From contig DASTPP010000396.1 in assembly GCA_035762175.1 (NCBI GenBank), positions 1-61,879 of the forward strand: a stretch of DNA of 61,879 nucleotides, in the 5' to 3' direction. This document shows, piece by piece, positions 20,127-28,500 of this stretch. Source of the stretch: DASTPP01 sp035762175. Lineage in GTDB: Bacteria > Myxococcota_A > Polyangia > Polyangiales > Polyangiaceae. Numbering within the stretch: position 1 is the stretch's first letter; each line of letters opens with the position of its first letter. The notes below the pieces were generated by a model, which had not been told where the DNA came from, searched no databases, and saw only the letters and a program-made list of their open reading frames with translations. The translations under genes were made by a program, and so were the position numbers.

Positions 20127-20450
20127 CGGAGCCTCCTCAGTGGCGGCGGGACTATAAGAGAAGGTGCCCGAAAAAACGGGAGCTCTTTCCCGGCCGTGGT
20201 TTTTCGGTTACGCCCAGCCAATTGCAGCCGCGGCGGAACGTGTGCGCACCCCCCTCGCGCGTGCCCCGGCTCCGCGCCGTCGGGCGTCGACGTCGCGTCG
20301 CGTCGCCTTCGCGCGCGTGATTCTCGACGCGTTCGGTATCGACCCCGCGCTCGATTACGCGGTATCGAGCGAGGGCGAGGTCCACGTCGGCTTTCGCCCG
20401 CCCCCTACGGCGGCGGGGCCGCGCCGCCGCGGGCCCTCGTGCTCACGTCG
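20127..20450. other. Upstream region of the S8 protease gene
   Basis: About 320 bases with no supported gene; the frames visible are shadows. It includes an inverted repeat, CCGAAAAA at 20168-20175 against TTTTTCGG at 20200-20207, just upstream of the protease gene. The A/T runs stand out in this GC-rich setting, so the spot may be a promoter-proximal regulatory site or a terminator for the WYL gene reading toward it. Confidence 0.4.
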
Positions 20451-21569
20451 CTACCGGCCGGCGCCGCGCCCGTCGTCGAAGACGTCTGTCGCGACGGCAC
20501 CTGCGGCGTCGGCGGCGTTCGGCCGCCCTGAACCGCCGGGCCCGCCGCGGCGCGCTCGGCGGACGACGTCGGGCGGCGGGGCGCCGGCCGCCGCGTTCGC
20601 GCCTTCGCCCGGGCCGTTGCGCGCCGCCAGCCGGGCGCCGATCTCGCGGAGGCGGCGGCGCAGCCCGGCCGGCGCGAGCGCTTCGACGCCCTCGCCCAGG
20701 CCCGCGAGCTGGTCGGCGGCGACCTCTTCGCCCTCGAGGGCGAGCTCGACCTCGCGCCAGCCCTCGGCGTCGGGCGGCGCCGCCCGCGCGAGCATTTCGC
20801 GGACGGCGTCCTGCGGGATCAAGCGCGGCAGGGTCGCGAAGGCGCGCGGCGAGAGGCGCACGCGGCAGCGGTAGGTGAGCAGCGACGCGTCGAAGGCGGC
20901 CGAGGCGGCGGCCCACCACGCGCCGAGGTCGAAGCCCGCGGGGCGGGCGAAGGCCTGGGCGAGGGCCCGCGCGCGGCGGATGCGGCCGACGCGGTACGTC
21001 TTGATGGCGCCCCGGTGCCGCGCGACGAGGTACCAGGTGCCCGCCTTGAGCACGAGCCCGAGCGGGTCGGCGCGGCGGCGCGCGGGCCCGTCGCCGTAGA
21101 GAAATTCGAGCCGGCGCCCGGCCCAGACCGCGTCGGCGGTCGCCGGCAGCGCCTCGAGCGGCTCGGGGCGGGCGAACCAGCCGGGCGCGTCGAGCAAGAA
21201 GCGCTCGCGAATGCGCCCGGCGCGGACCCGCAGCTCGGCCGGCAGGGTGGCGTCGACCTTCGCCCGGGCGTTGGCGGCGACCGCGGCGAGGCCGAGGTCG
21301 GCCGCGACCTGCGGCGCCCCCGACAGAAAGAGCGCCGCCGCCTCGTCGGCGCTCAGGCCGTCGAGGCGCGTGCGCCAGCCCTCGACCAGCCGGATGCCGC
21401 CGCCCGGGCCCGGCTCGGCCCACACGGGCACGCCGGCCCCGGCGAGCGCCGCCACGTCGCGGTACAACGTGCGGACCGACACCTCGAATTCGGCCGCCAG
21501 CTCGGCCGCCGTGGCCCGCCCCCGGCGTTGCAAGACGAGAAGCAAGGCGAGCAGCCGGCTCGAACGCAC
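20451..21569 (-). CDS. WYL-domain transcriptional regulator (YafY/DeoR-like HTH)
   Basis: A 372-residue protein. Residues 1-60 are a winged helix (RSSRLLALLLVLQRRGRATA, then EFEVSVRTLYRDVAAL, and GGGIRLVEGWRTRLDGLS). Residues about 135-215 form the WYL module (GRRLEFLYGDGPARRRADPL, GLVLKAGTWYLVARHRG, KTYRVGRIRRARAL) that senses nucleotides or single-stranded DNA in related regulators. A C-terminal WCX-like extension follows (YRCRVRLSPRAFATLPRLIP). The last 50 residues are Gly/Pro-rich. WYL proteins often respond to DNA damage or phage; nothing nearby shows what this one controls. Confidence 0.88.
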   Translation of the reverse strand: MRSSRLLALLLVLQRRGRATAAELAAEFEVSVRTLYRDVAALAGAGVPVWAEPGPGGGIRLVEGWRTRLDGLSADEAAALFLSGAPQVAADLGLAAVAANARAKVDATLPAELRVRAGRIRERFLLDAPGWFARPEPLEALPATADAVWAGRRLEFLYGDGPARRRADPLGLVLKAGTWYLVARHRGAIKTYRVGRIRRARALAQAFARPAGFDLGAWWAAASAAFDASLLTYRCRVRLSPRAFATLPRLIPQDAVREMLARAAPPDAEGWREVELALEGEEVAADQLAGLGEGVEALAPAGLRRRLREIGARLAARNGPGEGANAAAGAPPPDVVRRARRGGPGGSGRPNAADAAGAVATDVFDDGRGAGR

Positions 21570-21655
21570 GGCCGCACGCTAGCAAACATCGTTGCCAGGG
21601 GCGGTCAGGGTTTCCGCGGGCCCGGCCCGCGGGGCCCGGCGCGGGCCCCGGGCGC

Positions 21656-22861
21656 TCAGTTCGGGCAGAGGTCGGGCAGCGCCCCCGCCTCGCCGAGCAG
21701 ATCGCGGTACGACTCGAAGCGGCGCCCGCCGAAGACCGCGTCGGTGAATTGAAAGAAGAGCCGGCTCTCGAGGGGCTCGACCGCGGCATTCGAATAGGCC
21801 TCGGCGTCGGTCGCGGTGTTGCCGACGGCGAAGGCGGGCACGAGCCCCTTCGACGCGAGCTGCGCGAGCTCGCCCGTCTTGAACGAGGCGGCCGACGCGC
21901 CGGTGGCGCCCGTGAAGGTCAGCGTCGTGTGCACCACGCCCGGCGGAAAGCCCCGCACGCGCAAGAACTCGCGCGTGCGCAGCCCCAGCCACTCGGGCCG
22001 CGCGGTCAGGTAAAAGCGCCGGTAGCCGCGCGCCGCCCACGCGGTGATGACCTCGGCCGCGCCGTCGTTCGCCTCGGGCAGGTCGCCCGTCAGCAGGTCG
22101 CCGAACTCTTCGAGCTCGGACGTCGTCAGCGTGCCGTCGACGTCCGAGACGATGACCGGCGTGCCCGGCTTGACGATCTCGACGAACGACTCGGCCGTCG
22201 TCAGATCGCCGCCCACCACGAAGTGAAAGCGGTGCCGGCCCTCGCCGAGGCCCAGCGCCGCGGGCACGGGGAAGAACACCCAGCCGCCCGTGTCGGCCAC
22301 GCCCTCGACCGTCGGGTGCTCGCCGTCGTCGGTCGTGCGCGCCGTGCCGAGCGGCTCCCAGGTGTCGCCGCAGTCGCGCGCGAGGTAGACGTCGACTTCC
22401 TCGTCGTGAATGTCTTTGTCGGTCGGGCCGTAGGCAAACTTCGCGATCGCCCAGACCTGGTCGCCCGGGTTCAAGAACAGATCGCGCCCGCGGTGGCGCT
22501 GGGTGCCCAGCGCCGCGGTCGCGCTCGACTCGAAATGCGCCCAGTCGCGCACCGGCCCCGGGTCAGGGGGCGCGGCGTCGCACGCGCGGTCTTCGAAGCA
22601 GGTGATCATCGCCCCCCCGCCCGCCGAGCCCCCGCCGCCGCCGGCGCCCGCCTGCGGCGCCGAGCCCCCGCCGCCGCCCGAACCGCCCCCCGGCCCCGAG
22701 CCCCCGCCGCCCCCCGCGCCGCCGCCCCCTGCCCCCCCCGCGCCGTTCTGGGGCGCCGGCGTCTCGTCGCCGTCGCCCCCGCCACCGCAGCCGCCGAGCG
22801 CCAGGGCCGCTACGAACGCGAGGTAGGCCAGCACTCGGACGGGTGCGTAAACGTCGCTCAT
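21656..22861 (-). CDS. Lipoprotein with a lipin-like (LNS2/App1) phosphatase domain
   Basis: A 401-residue protein. The signal peptide ends ALALGGCGG (lipobox), followed by about 60 residues of almost pure Gly with Ser/Ala. A beta-sandwich segment (WAIAKFAYGPTDKDIHDEEV, HRFHFVVGGDL) precedes the HAD-type catalytic domain, whose DxD motif is SDVDGTLTTSE at about 245; YLTARPEWLGLRTREFL and AFAVGNTATDAEAY supply the later HAD motifs. Lipin/LNS2 enzymes dephosphorylate phosphatidate; here the enzyme would sit outside the cytoplasm, so its substrate is open. The ATG at 22861 places a proper leader at the N-terminus; the ribosome site is weak. Confidence 0.82.
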   Translation of the reverse strand: MSDVYAPVRVLAYLAFVAALALGGCGGGGDGDETPAPQNGAGGAGGGGAGGGGGSGPGGGSGGGGGSAPQAGAGGGGGSAGGGAMITCFEDRACDAAPPDPGPVRDWAHFESSATAALGTQRHRGRDLFLNPGDQVWAIAKFAYGPTDKDIHDEEVDVYLARDCGDTWEPLGTARTTDDGEHPTVEGVADTGGWVFFPVPAALGLGEGRHRFHFVVGGDLTTAESFVEIVKPGTPVIVSDVDGTLTTSELEEFGDLLTGDLPEANDGAAEVITAWAARGYRRFYLTARPEWLGLRTREFLRVRGFPPGVVHTTLTFTGATGASAASFKTGELAQLASKGLVPAFAVGNTATDAEAYSNAAVEPLESRLFFQFTDAVFGGRRFESYRDLLGEAGALPDLCPN

Positions 22862-23141
22862 GAGGCATGAATGTCGCACAATTCTCGTGCGGACGCGAGC
22901 GCGTTTGCTTCGCGCCCCGCGGCGCGCGGGGCGGCCGGCCGCGGCGCGAGCGGGGGCCGCGGCGCCGCGCCCCTCGGCGCGCGGTCGCGCCGGTGCGCCG
23001 GCCGTTGCTTCGGAATGAGTATCGTGAAGATGCTTGTAAGCGCGTACCAGAGCGGATACTCCCGGGTGCCATGGTCGCGACCCCCGAGCCCGGCGCCCGG
23101 CGGCGGGGCGCCGGGCCCGCCCGGCGGGGGGGCGCCGGGGC

Positions 23142-23729
23142 ATGAGCCGGCCGCCGGCGGCCGGCACGTCGATCAAGGGCACGTCGCTGCTCGGCATCTT
23201 GAAGGCCATCGAGCGGGCGTACGGCGAGGCGGGCCTGCGGGCGACGCTCGACGCGGCGCCGGCCGAGATCCGCGACGCGTACCGCTACGGCCAGATCGTC
23301 TCGGTCGGCTGGTACCCCACGAGGTGGTACTGCGACGTCCACCGCGCCGCGCGGCGCGCCTTCGGCGAGGGCAGGTCGCTGCCCTGGCGGCTCTCGCACG
23401 ACGCGGTCACGCGCGACTTCCGCGGCATCTTCCAGGTCGTCGTCCGGCTGCTCTCGCCCGAGATGGCGCTCCGGCAGGCGCCGCGGCTGCTCCTGCTCTA
23501 TTGCAAGGGCGGCACCGTCGAGGCCGTCGAGGCCCGGCGCGGCTACGGGCGCCTGCGCTTCGAGGGCTGGCCCGACTACGACGAGAACCTGTGGTCCGAC
23601 CTGCAGGGCGGCGTCGTCGCCTTGCTCGAGGTGTGCGGCGCGAAGAACGTGATCACGCGGGTGCTCGCGGGCGGCGGCGACCACGACCACCTGGACGTCG
23701 AGGCCCGCTGGGGCGAGGGCGCGCCCTGA
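23142..23729 (+). CDS. Protein of unknown function, possibly TIGR02265/DUF2378-like
   Basis: A 195-residue soluble protein, MSRPPAAGTSIKGTSLLGIL at the start. Length and pattern (KAIERAYGEAGLRATL, VSVGWYPTRWYCDVHRAARR, LPWRLSHDAVTRDFRGIF, GRLRFEGWPDYDENLW) resemble the TIGR02265 proteins expanded in myxobacteria, which have a heme-NO-binding-like fold. I am moderately sure of the resemblance and cannot name a function. It converges on the hybrid kinase gene with only about 20 bases between the two stops. Confidence 0.55.
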   Translation: MSRPPAAGTSIKGTSLLGILKAIERAYGEAGLRATLDAAPAEIRDAYRYGQIVSVGWYPTRWYCDVHRAARRAFGEGRSLPWRLSHDAVTRDFRGIFQVVVRLLSPEMALRQAPRLLLLYCKGGTVEAVEARRGYGRLRFEGWPDYDENLWSDLQGGVVALLEVCGAKNVITRVLAGGGDHDHLDVEARWGEGAP

Positions 23730-23748
23730 CGCGCCGGCGGGCGGCGGC

Positions 23749-25374
23749 TCAGGCCGGCCCCGGGCCGCGCCCGGCGAGCTCGCGCACGAGCCCGATCAAG
23801 GCGTCCGGGTCGACCGGCTTGCTGACGTGGCGCGCGAAGCCGGCGTCGAGGGCGCGCCGCCGGTCGGCCTCGCGCGCGTAGCCCGTGAGCGCGATGGCGG
23901 GCAGCGTCCGGCCCCGCTCGCCCGCCTCGCGGCGCACCCGCCCGAGCAGCGCGTAGCCGTTCTCGCCCTCGAGGCCGATGTCGCAGACGAGCACGTGCGG
24001 CCCCCAGGCGGCGATCGTGGCGAGCGCCTCCCGGCCCGAGCTCGCGGTGCGCACTTCGGCGCCCTCGCATTCGAGCATCGCCTCGAGGAGCAACCGCGCG
24101 TCTTCGTCGTCGTCGACCGCGAGCACGCGCACCCCGCGCAGGCCCCCGGCCCCGGCGTCGCCCGCCCCCGGGGCCCCGCCGGCCGCCGCGGCGCCGCCCC
24201 CGGCCGGCCCGCCCTCGCCCTCCGGGGCCGGCCCCGCGTACGGCGGGAGCTCGGCGACGACCGTCGTGCCCTTGCCCGGGCCCTCGCTCCGCGCCTCGAC
24301 GGCGCCCCCGTGCAGCTCGACCAGGTGCCGCACGATCGAGAGGCCCAGGCCGAGCCCTTTGTAGTGCCGGGTGCTCGAGACGGCCTCGGCCTGCCGGAAC
24401 CGCTCGAACACGTGCGGCAAGAACTCGGGCGCGATGCCGACGCCGTCGTCGCGCACGACGAGGCGCAGCCGCGCCGCGTCGGGGGCGGGCTCGACCGACG
24501 CGACGACGTGCCCGCCCGGGGGCGTGAACTTGATGGCGTTGTGCAGGAGGTTCCACGCGATCTGGGTGAGCCGGGCCCGGTCGCCGAGCACCACCGCCCG
24601 GGGCGCAGTCTCGCGCACCTCGACCGCGATGCCCTTGGCCTCGGCCGGGAGGCGCAGCGCCTCGGCCGCCTCGCGCACGATCTCGCCGAGCGGCACCGGG
24701 GCGCGCTCGAGCCCCAGCCGGCCGCCCAGCGCGCTGCCCACGTCGAGCAGATCGTCGACGAGCCGCGCCAGCACCCGCGCGTTGCGCAAGAGCCGCTCGC
24801 AGGCGTCGCGCGCCTGCGCGGGCGAGAGGCGGCCCGCGCAGAGCGAATGCGCCCAGCCGGCGATGGCGTGCAGCGGCGTCCGCAGCTCGTGCGAGACGTT
24901 GAGCAAGAACTCGTCCTTCGCCCGGTTCGCCTCCTCGGCCTCGCGGCGCGCCCGCCGCTCGCGCTCGAGCAGCCCCGCCCGCTCGCGGCGCCCCTCGGCG
25001 CGCTCGAGGGCGCCGCGCACCGCGAGCGGCAGCCGGGCGTAGTGCCGCGGCGACTTGATGACGTAGTCGTCGAGGCCCGACTTCATCGCCTCGACGGCGA
25101 TCTCTTCGGTGCCCGTGTTGGTGAACATGACCACGGGCGCGTCGGGGCGGCGGCCCTTGACCGCGCGCAAGACCCGCAGCCCGTCCGACCAGCCGAGCTT
25201 GAAGTCCGTCACGAGCACGTCGAAGTCGCCCCGCTCGAGCTCCGCGGCGAGCGCCGCGCCGCCGCCGACCTCGACGATCGCGGCGCCGGGGAAGGCGCGC
25301 TCGAGGTGCCGGCGGGCGAGCCGCCGATCGTCGGGGTCGTCGTCGACGTGCACGATGTACGGCCGCCCGCTCAC
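23749..25374 (-). CDS. Hybrid sensor kinase: receiver, histidine kinase, receiver
   Basis: A 541-residue cytoplasmic protein. Receiver 1 (residues 5-120) has acidic DDD at 11-13, phospho-acceptor Asp57 in LVTDFKLGWSDG and the conserved Lys in YVIKSP. The HisKA domain has His162 in NVSHELRTPLHAI. The ATPase domain has the N box (WNLLHNAIKFTPPGG), G1 (DDGVGIAPEF) and G2 (GLGLGLSIVRHLVELHGG). After an Ala/Gly linker, receiver 2 (about 405-535) has Asp in LVCDIGLEGENGY and Lys in HVSKPVD. It is the last gene of a three-gene signalling operon; the sensing input probably comes through receiver 1. Confidence 0.93.
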   Translation of the reverse strand: MSGRPYIVHVDDDPDDRRLARRHLERAFPGAAIVEVGGGAALAAELERGDFDVLVTDFKLGWSDGLRVLRAVKGRRPDAPVVMFTNTGTEEIAVEAMKSGLDDYVIKSPRHYARLPLAVRGALERAEGRRERAGLLERERRARREAEEANRAKDEFLLNVSHELRTPLHAIAGWAHSLCAGRLSPAQARDACERLLRNARVLARLVDDLLDVGSALGGRLGLERAPVPLGEIVREAAEALRLPAEAKGIAVEVRETAPRAVVLGDRARLTQIAWNLLHNAIKFTPPGGHVVASVEPAPDAARLRLVVRDDGVGIAPEFLPHVFERFRQAEAVSSTRHYKGLGLGLSIVRHLVELHGGAVEARSEGPGKGTTVVAELPPYAGPAPEGEGGPAGGGAAAAGGAPGAGDAGAGGLRGVRVLAVDDDEDARLLLEAMLECEGAEVRTASSGREALATIAAWGPHVLVCDIGLEGENGYALLGRVRREAGERGRTLPAIALTGYAREADRRRALDAGFARHVSKPVDPDALIGLVRELAGRGPGPA

Positions 25375-25408
25375 CGCCGCCCCCCGCCGCGCCCGCCCGT
25401 GCCCGCCA

Positions 25409-25855
25409 TCAGAAGTACCCGTCGGGGCTTTCGTTCACGTCCAGCCAGTAGGCGTCGATGCGCCCCATGAGCTCGCAGAGCGCCCCGGCGTCGAGCGGCT
25501 TGACCAGGTACGAGTTGACGCAAAGGTCGTAGGCCCCGTTGACGTCGGCGCGCTCGCGCGACGAGGTCAGCGCGATGATCGGCAGCCGCCGCAGCGCGGG
25601 CTGCGACCGCACCCAGGCGAGCACCTCGAGGCCCGACCGGCGCGGCAGCTTGAGGTCGAGCAGCATCAGCGTCGGCAGCGGGTGGCGCGCGCGGTCGGCG
25701 TAGGGGCCCACGCCCGCGAGGTAGTCGATCGCCTCCTGCCCGTCGGCGACGACGTGCAGCGGGTGCGCGAGGCCGGCCTTCTTGTACGCCCGCTTCAGGT
25801 GGAACACGTCGTCCGGATCGTCCTCGACCAGCAGCAGCGTGTGCCCGGCGCTCAT
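25409..25855 (-). CDS. Single-domain response regulator, Rcp1 type
   Basis: A 148-residue receiver: EDDPDD at 11-16, phospho-acceptor Asp67 in LMLLDLKLPRRSGLEVL, Thr/Ser in IALTSSRERADV and Lys in SYLVKPLD. No output domain, so it acts by protein contact or phosphotransfer. DVFHLKRAYKKAGL and LPRRSGLEVL are typical of the Rcp1 group paired with phytochrome-like kinases. Its ATG overlaps the stop of the upstream CHASE3 kinase (ATGA), indicating translational coupling, and the hybrid kinase begins 34 bases after it. A relay from CHASE3 kinase to this receiver to the hybrid kinase is inferred. Confidence 0.93.
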   Translation of the reverse strand: MSAGHTLLLVEDDPDDVFHLKRAYKKAGLAHPLHVVADGQEAIDYLAGVGPYADRARHPLPTLMLLDLKLPRRSGLEVLAWVRSQPALRRLPIIALTSSRERADVNGAYDLCVNSYLVKPLDAGALCELMGRIDAYWLDVNESPDGYF

Positions 25856-27447
25856 CGCCCCGCCCCCTCGCCCTCGGCCGCCTCGAGCTCGATCCAGAAC
25901 CGGCTGCCCCCGCCCGGCGCCCCCTCCACCCCGCTCGCCCCGCCCATGCGCTCGACGCCGCGCCGGACGATCGCCAGGCCGATGCCGGTCCCCGGGTAGG
26001 CCTCCTGGCCGTGCAGCCGCTCGAAGACCCGGAAGACCCGCTCGCGGTGCTCGGGCTCGACGCCGATGCCCTCGTCCTCGATCCAGAGTCGAACGCGCCC
26101 GCCCCGCCGCTCGGCCGAGACCGTGACGCGCGGCGCGCGCCCGGGCCGCGTGAACTTGAGCGCGTTGCCGACCAGGTTCGTCATCACCCGCACCAGCGTC
26201 GCCCGGTGCCCGCGCACCCAGGGCAGGGGCCCCGCCGCCTCGATCGCGCCGCCCGCCTGCTTGCGGTCGGCCTCGAGCACCTCGAGCGCTTCGGCGACCA
26301 CGTCGCCCAGCGGCACGCGCTTCAGCTCGAACTCGCCGCGGCTGAGCCGGGCGTACTCGAGCAGGTCTTGCACGAGCTCCTCCATGCGCTTCGACGAGGC
26401 GACGATGCGCCCCGCGTAGCGCGCGCCGTCCTCGCCCAGGGCGGGGCCGTAGTCTTCGAGCAACGCTTCGGCATAGCTGTGCATGTGTCGGAGGGGCGCG
26501 CGCAGATCGTGCGAAATCGTGTGGGCGAACGCTTCGAGCTCCACGTTCGAATCTTGCAAGACCCTCGCCAGCGTGCGCGCCTCGCCCTCGGCCCGCGCCC
26601 GCTCGCGCACCTCGCCGGCCAGCAGCTCGTTCGCGGCGCTGAGCTCGAGCGTGCGATCCATCACCCTCCGCTCGAGGTCGGACGCGAGCGCCCGCACCTC
26701 GCCCTCGGCGCGGCGCCGCTCGGAGAGCTCGCGCCGCGCGGTGACGAAGAGCGCGCCGAGCAGGAGCAAGCTGAACGCGGTCGAAAGGACCGACACGGCC
26801 TGGGCGAGCAGCGTCGCGCGGCCCGACTCTTCGCGCCTACGTTCCAGCGCCCGCTCTTCGTCGCGCCGCACGGCGCTGAGGGCCTCGCGCAGGCGGTCCA
26901 TGTAGGCCTTGCCCTCACCGGAGAGCACGACCCGTCGCGCTTGCTCGAAGTCACCTTCGCGCCACAGGCGCACGGTGAGCCCGAGCTCGCGCTGCTTGGC
27001 CTCGATGAGCGCCGCCACCTCGTCGAGTCTCGGCCCGAGCGTGCCCTCGCGCTCGGCCAGCTCGCGCGTGTGGGCCAGGCGGGCCGCGACGGCGGCCGAG
27101 GCGCTCTCGTAAGGCTCCAGGTACTCTTCGCGCCCGGTCAGCAGGTAGCCGCGCTGGCCGGTCTCCGCGTCTTTGACCGAAGAGAAGAGCGTCTCGAGCT
27201 CGGCGATGAGCTCGTACGATTGCGCCACGCGACGCTGGTTCGCCACCAAAACGTGGTTGGCCCAAAGCCGCACCGCCGCCATGAACGCCACGATCGCGAC
27301 GCCAGCGAGGAACGCCGCCCACAGCGAGCGCGGAATGAGCCCGCCCCCGAGCCCCGACGGCCCACGGGCGCCCGCCGGCGCCTGCTCGGCGCCGCCGGCC
27401 CGGGGCCGCCCGTCGACGCCCCCAACGATGGAACCCGATTGGCTCAT
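25852..27447 (-). CDS. Membrane histidine kinase with CHASE3 sensor domain
   Basis: A 531-residue kinase. TM1 is about 40-60 (SLWAAFLAGVAIVAFMAAV) and TM2 about 213-235 (LLAQAVSVLSTAFSLLLLGA); between them lies a CHASE3 four-helix sensor (VKDAETGQRGYLLTGREEYL). A coiled coil follows, then HisKA with His313 in TISHDLRAPLRHMHSY, and a HATPase with N box (NLVGNALKFTRPG), G1 (EDEGIGVEPEH) and G2 (GTGIGLAIVRRGVERMGG). The kinase half resembles phytochrome-type kinases. The ligand is unknown. First gene of the operon; the long frame upstream of the ATG at 27447 is a shadow. Confidence 0.92.
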   Translation of the reverse strand: MSQSGSIVGGVDGRPRAGGAEQAPAGARGPSGLGGGLIPRSLWAAFLAGVAIVAFMAAVRLWANHVLVANQRRVAQSYELIAELETLFSSVKDAETGQRGYLLTGREEYLEPYESASAAVAARLAHTRELAEREGTLGPRLDEVAALIEAKQRELGLTVRLWREGDFEQARRVVLSGEGKAYMDRLREALSAVRRDEERALERRREESGRATLLAQAVSVLSTAFSLLLLGALFVTARRELSERRRAEGEVRALASDLERRVMDRTLELSAANELLAGEVRERARAEGEARTLARVLQDSNVELEAFAHTISHDLRAPLRHMHSYAEALLEDYGPALGEDGARYAGRIVASSKRMEELVQDLLEYARLSRGEFELKRVPLGDVVAEALEVLEADRKQAGGAIEAAGPLPWVRGHRATLVRVMTNLVGNALKFTRPGRAPRVTVSAERRGGRVRLWIEDEGIGVEPEHRERVFRVFERLHGQEAYPGTGIGLAIVRRGVERMGGASGVEGAPGGGSRFWIELEAAEGEGAGR

Positions 27448-27828
27448 GAAGTACCAAAGTCGTCGGCGCAACGGTGACTGCACATAGTCGGCCAAGGGGG
27501 GCGGGCGTCGCCGCCTCGCGCGAAGCTGAGACTCTTCTTGCCCGGCACGCCGCGCGCGCCCGAACGCCCGAACGCCACGGCGCCCGCCGATCGGGGCCCC
27601 AGGCGCGGGCGGCGAGCGACGCCGGCCGTCGAGAATTTTACCCGCCGCCAGCCGCCATGCTAGCCCCCCTTTCGCTCGGGACGCGTCGGGCCCACGTGCC
27701 CGCGCCCCGCTCGCCGCGAGCGCGGCGATCGATCCGCGCGCGCAGGTCGCGCGCGGCCCGAGCGTGAACCGTGCGCGCCACCGCCGCGGCGGCGCGACGC
27801 GAGGCCTTCGCTTTCGGAGGACGGTCAA
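27448..27828. other. Divergent intergenic region before the kinase operon
   Basis: About 380 bases between the kinase gene and the plus-strand oxidoreductase gene. It must carry both promoters. Frames here are arginine-rich shadows, and I see no clear operator or RNA element. Confidence 0.4.
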
Positions 27829-28425
27829 GTGAACATCGGAATCGTCGGCACGGGGGGCGTCGGGCGTGCCCTCGGCATTCTCTGGTCGGGGCACGGGCAC
27901 GAGCTCTTCTTCGGCGCGAGCACCGCGGGCGCCGCCCGCGAGGCCGCCGCCAAGGCCGGCGGGCGCTCCGGCGGCCTCGACGAGGCCGTGCGCTTCGGCG
28001 ACGCGCTGCTCTACACCCTGCGCTCGGGGCCGGGCCCCTCGTCGTGCGCGGGCGCGGCGCTGCGCGACAAGATCGTCATCGACTGCCGCGAGCGGCTGCC
28101 CGGCGAGCGCACCAACCCCGTCGAGGCCCCCGGCGCCCGCCTCGTGCGCGCCTTCTTCGAGGTGCCCCAGGAGGCGTTCGACCTCTGCGACGCCGTGCCC
28201 CTCTGCGAGTACGGCGTGCCCTTCTTTCTCTGCGGCGACGACGCCGGGGCGAAGGCGGTCGCCGCCTCGCTCGCCGAGCAGATCGGCTTCTCGCCCGTCG
28301 ACTGCGGCCCCCTGCGCAACGCCCACGTCGTCGGCGCGCTCGGCGGCGCCATCCGCCTGCTCTCCGAGCGCGACGCGCTCGGGCGCGCCGAGCCCCTCGA
28401 CCCGCTCTTGCTCGAAGCCGCCTGA
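27829..28425 (+). CDS. NAD(P)-binding protein, F420-reductase-like (ProC/NPD-type Rossmann)
   Basis: A 198-residue protein with a Rossmann dinucleotide site at the very N-terminus: NIGIVGTGGVGRALGILWS (GxGxxG pattern), then HELFFGAS. Family members of this size (NADPH:F420 oxidoreductase-like) pass hydride between NADPH and a cofactor or reduce a small substrate. Segments KIVIDCRERLPGE and FLCGDDAGAKAVAASLAEQI are normal for the fold. Start is GTG with GGAGGAC upstream. Single gene, divergent from the kinase operon. Use of F420 is not shown by sequence. Confidence 0.75.
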   Translation: MNIGIVGTGGVGRALGILWSGHGHELFFGASTAGAAREAAAKAGGRSGGLDEAVRFGDALLYTLRSGPGPSSCAGAALRDKIVIDCRERLPGERTNPVEAPGARLVRAFFEVPQEAFDLCDAVPLCEYGVPFFLCGDDAGAKAVAASLAEQIGFSPVDCGPLRNAHVVGALGGAIRLLSERDALGRAEPLDPLLLEAA

Positions 28426-28500
28426 GGCGGGCCCGGCCGCCCCCGGCCGTCTTTGCAAAAAAGGCTGACAAGCGCGCGCAGGGTGGTGAACCATGGCGAT

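Noticed and set aside
21600..21655. Palindromic GC-rich spacer as a terminator
   Set aside because: CCGCGGGCCCGGCCCGCGG folds well, but no T-run follows on either strand, so a factor-independent terminator is not supported.
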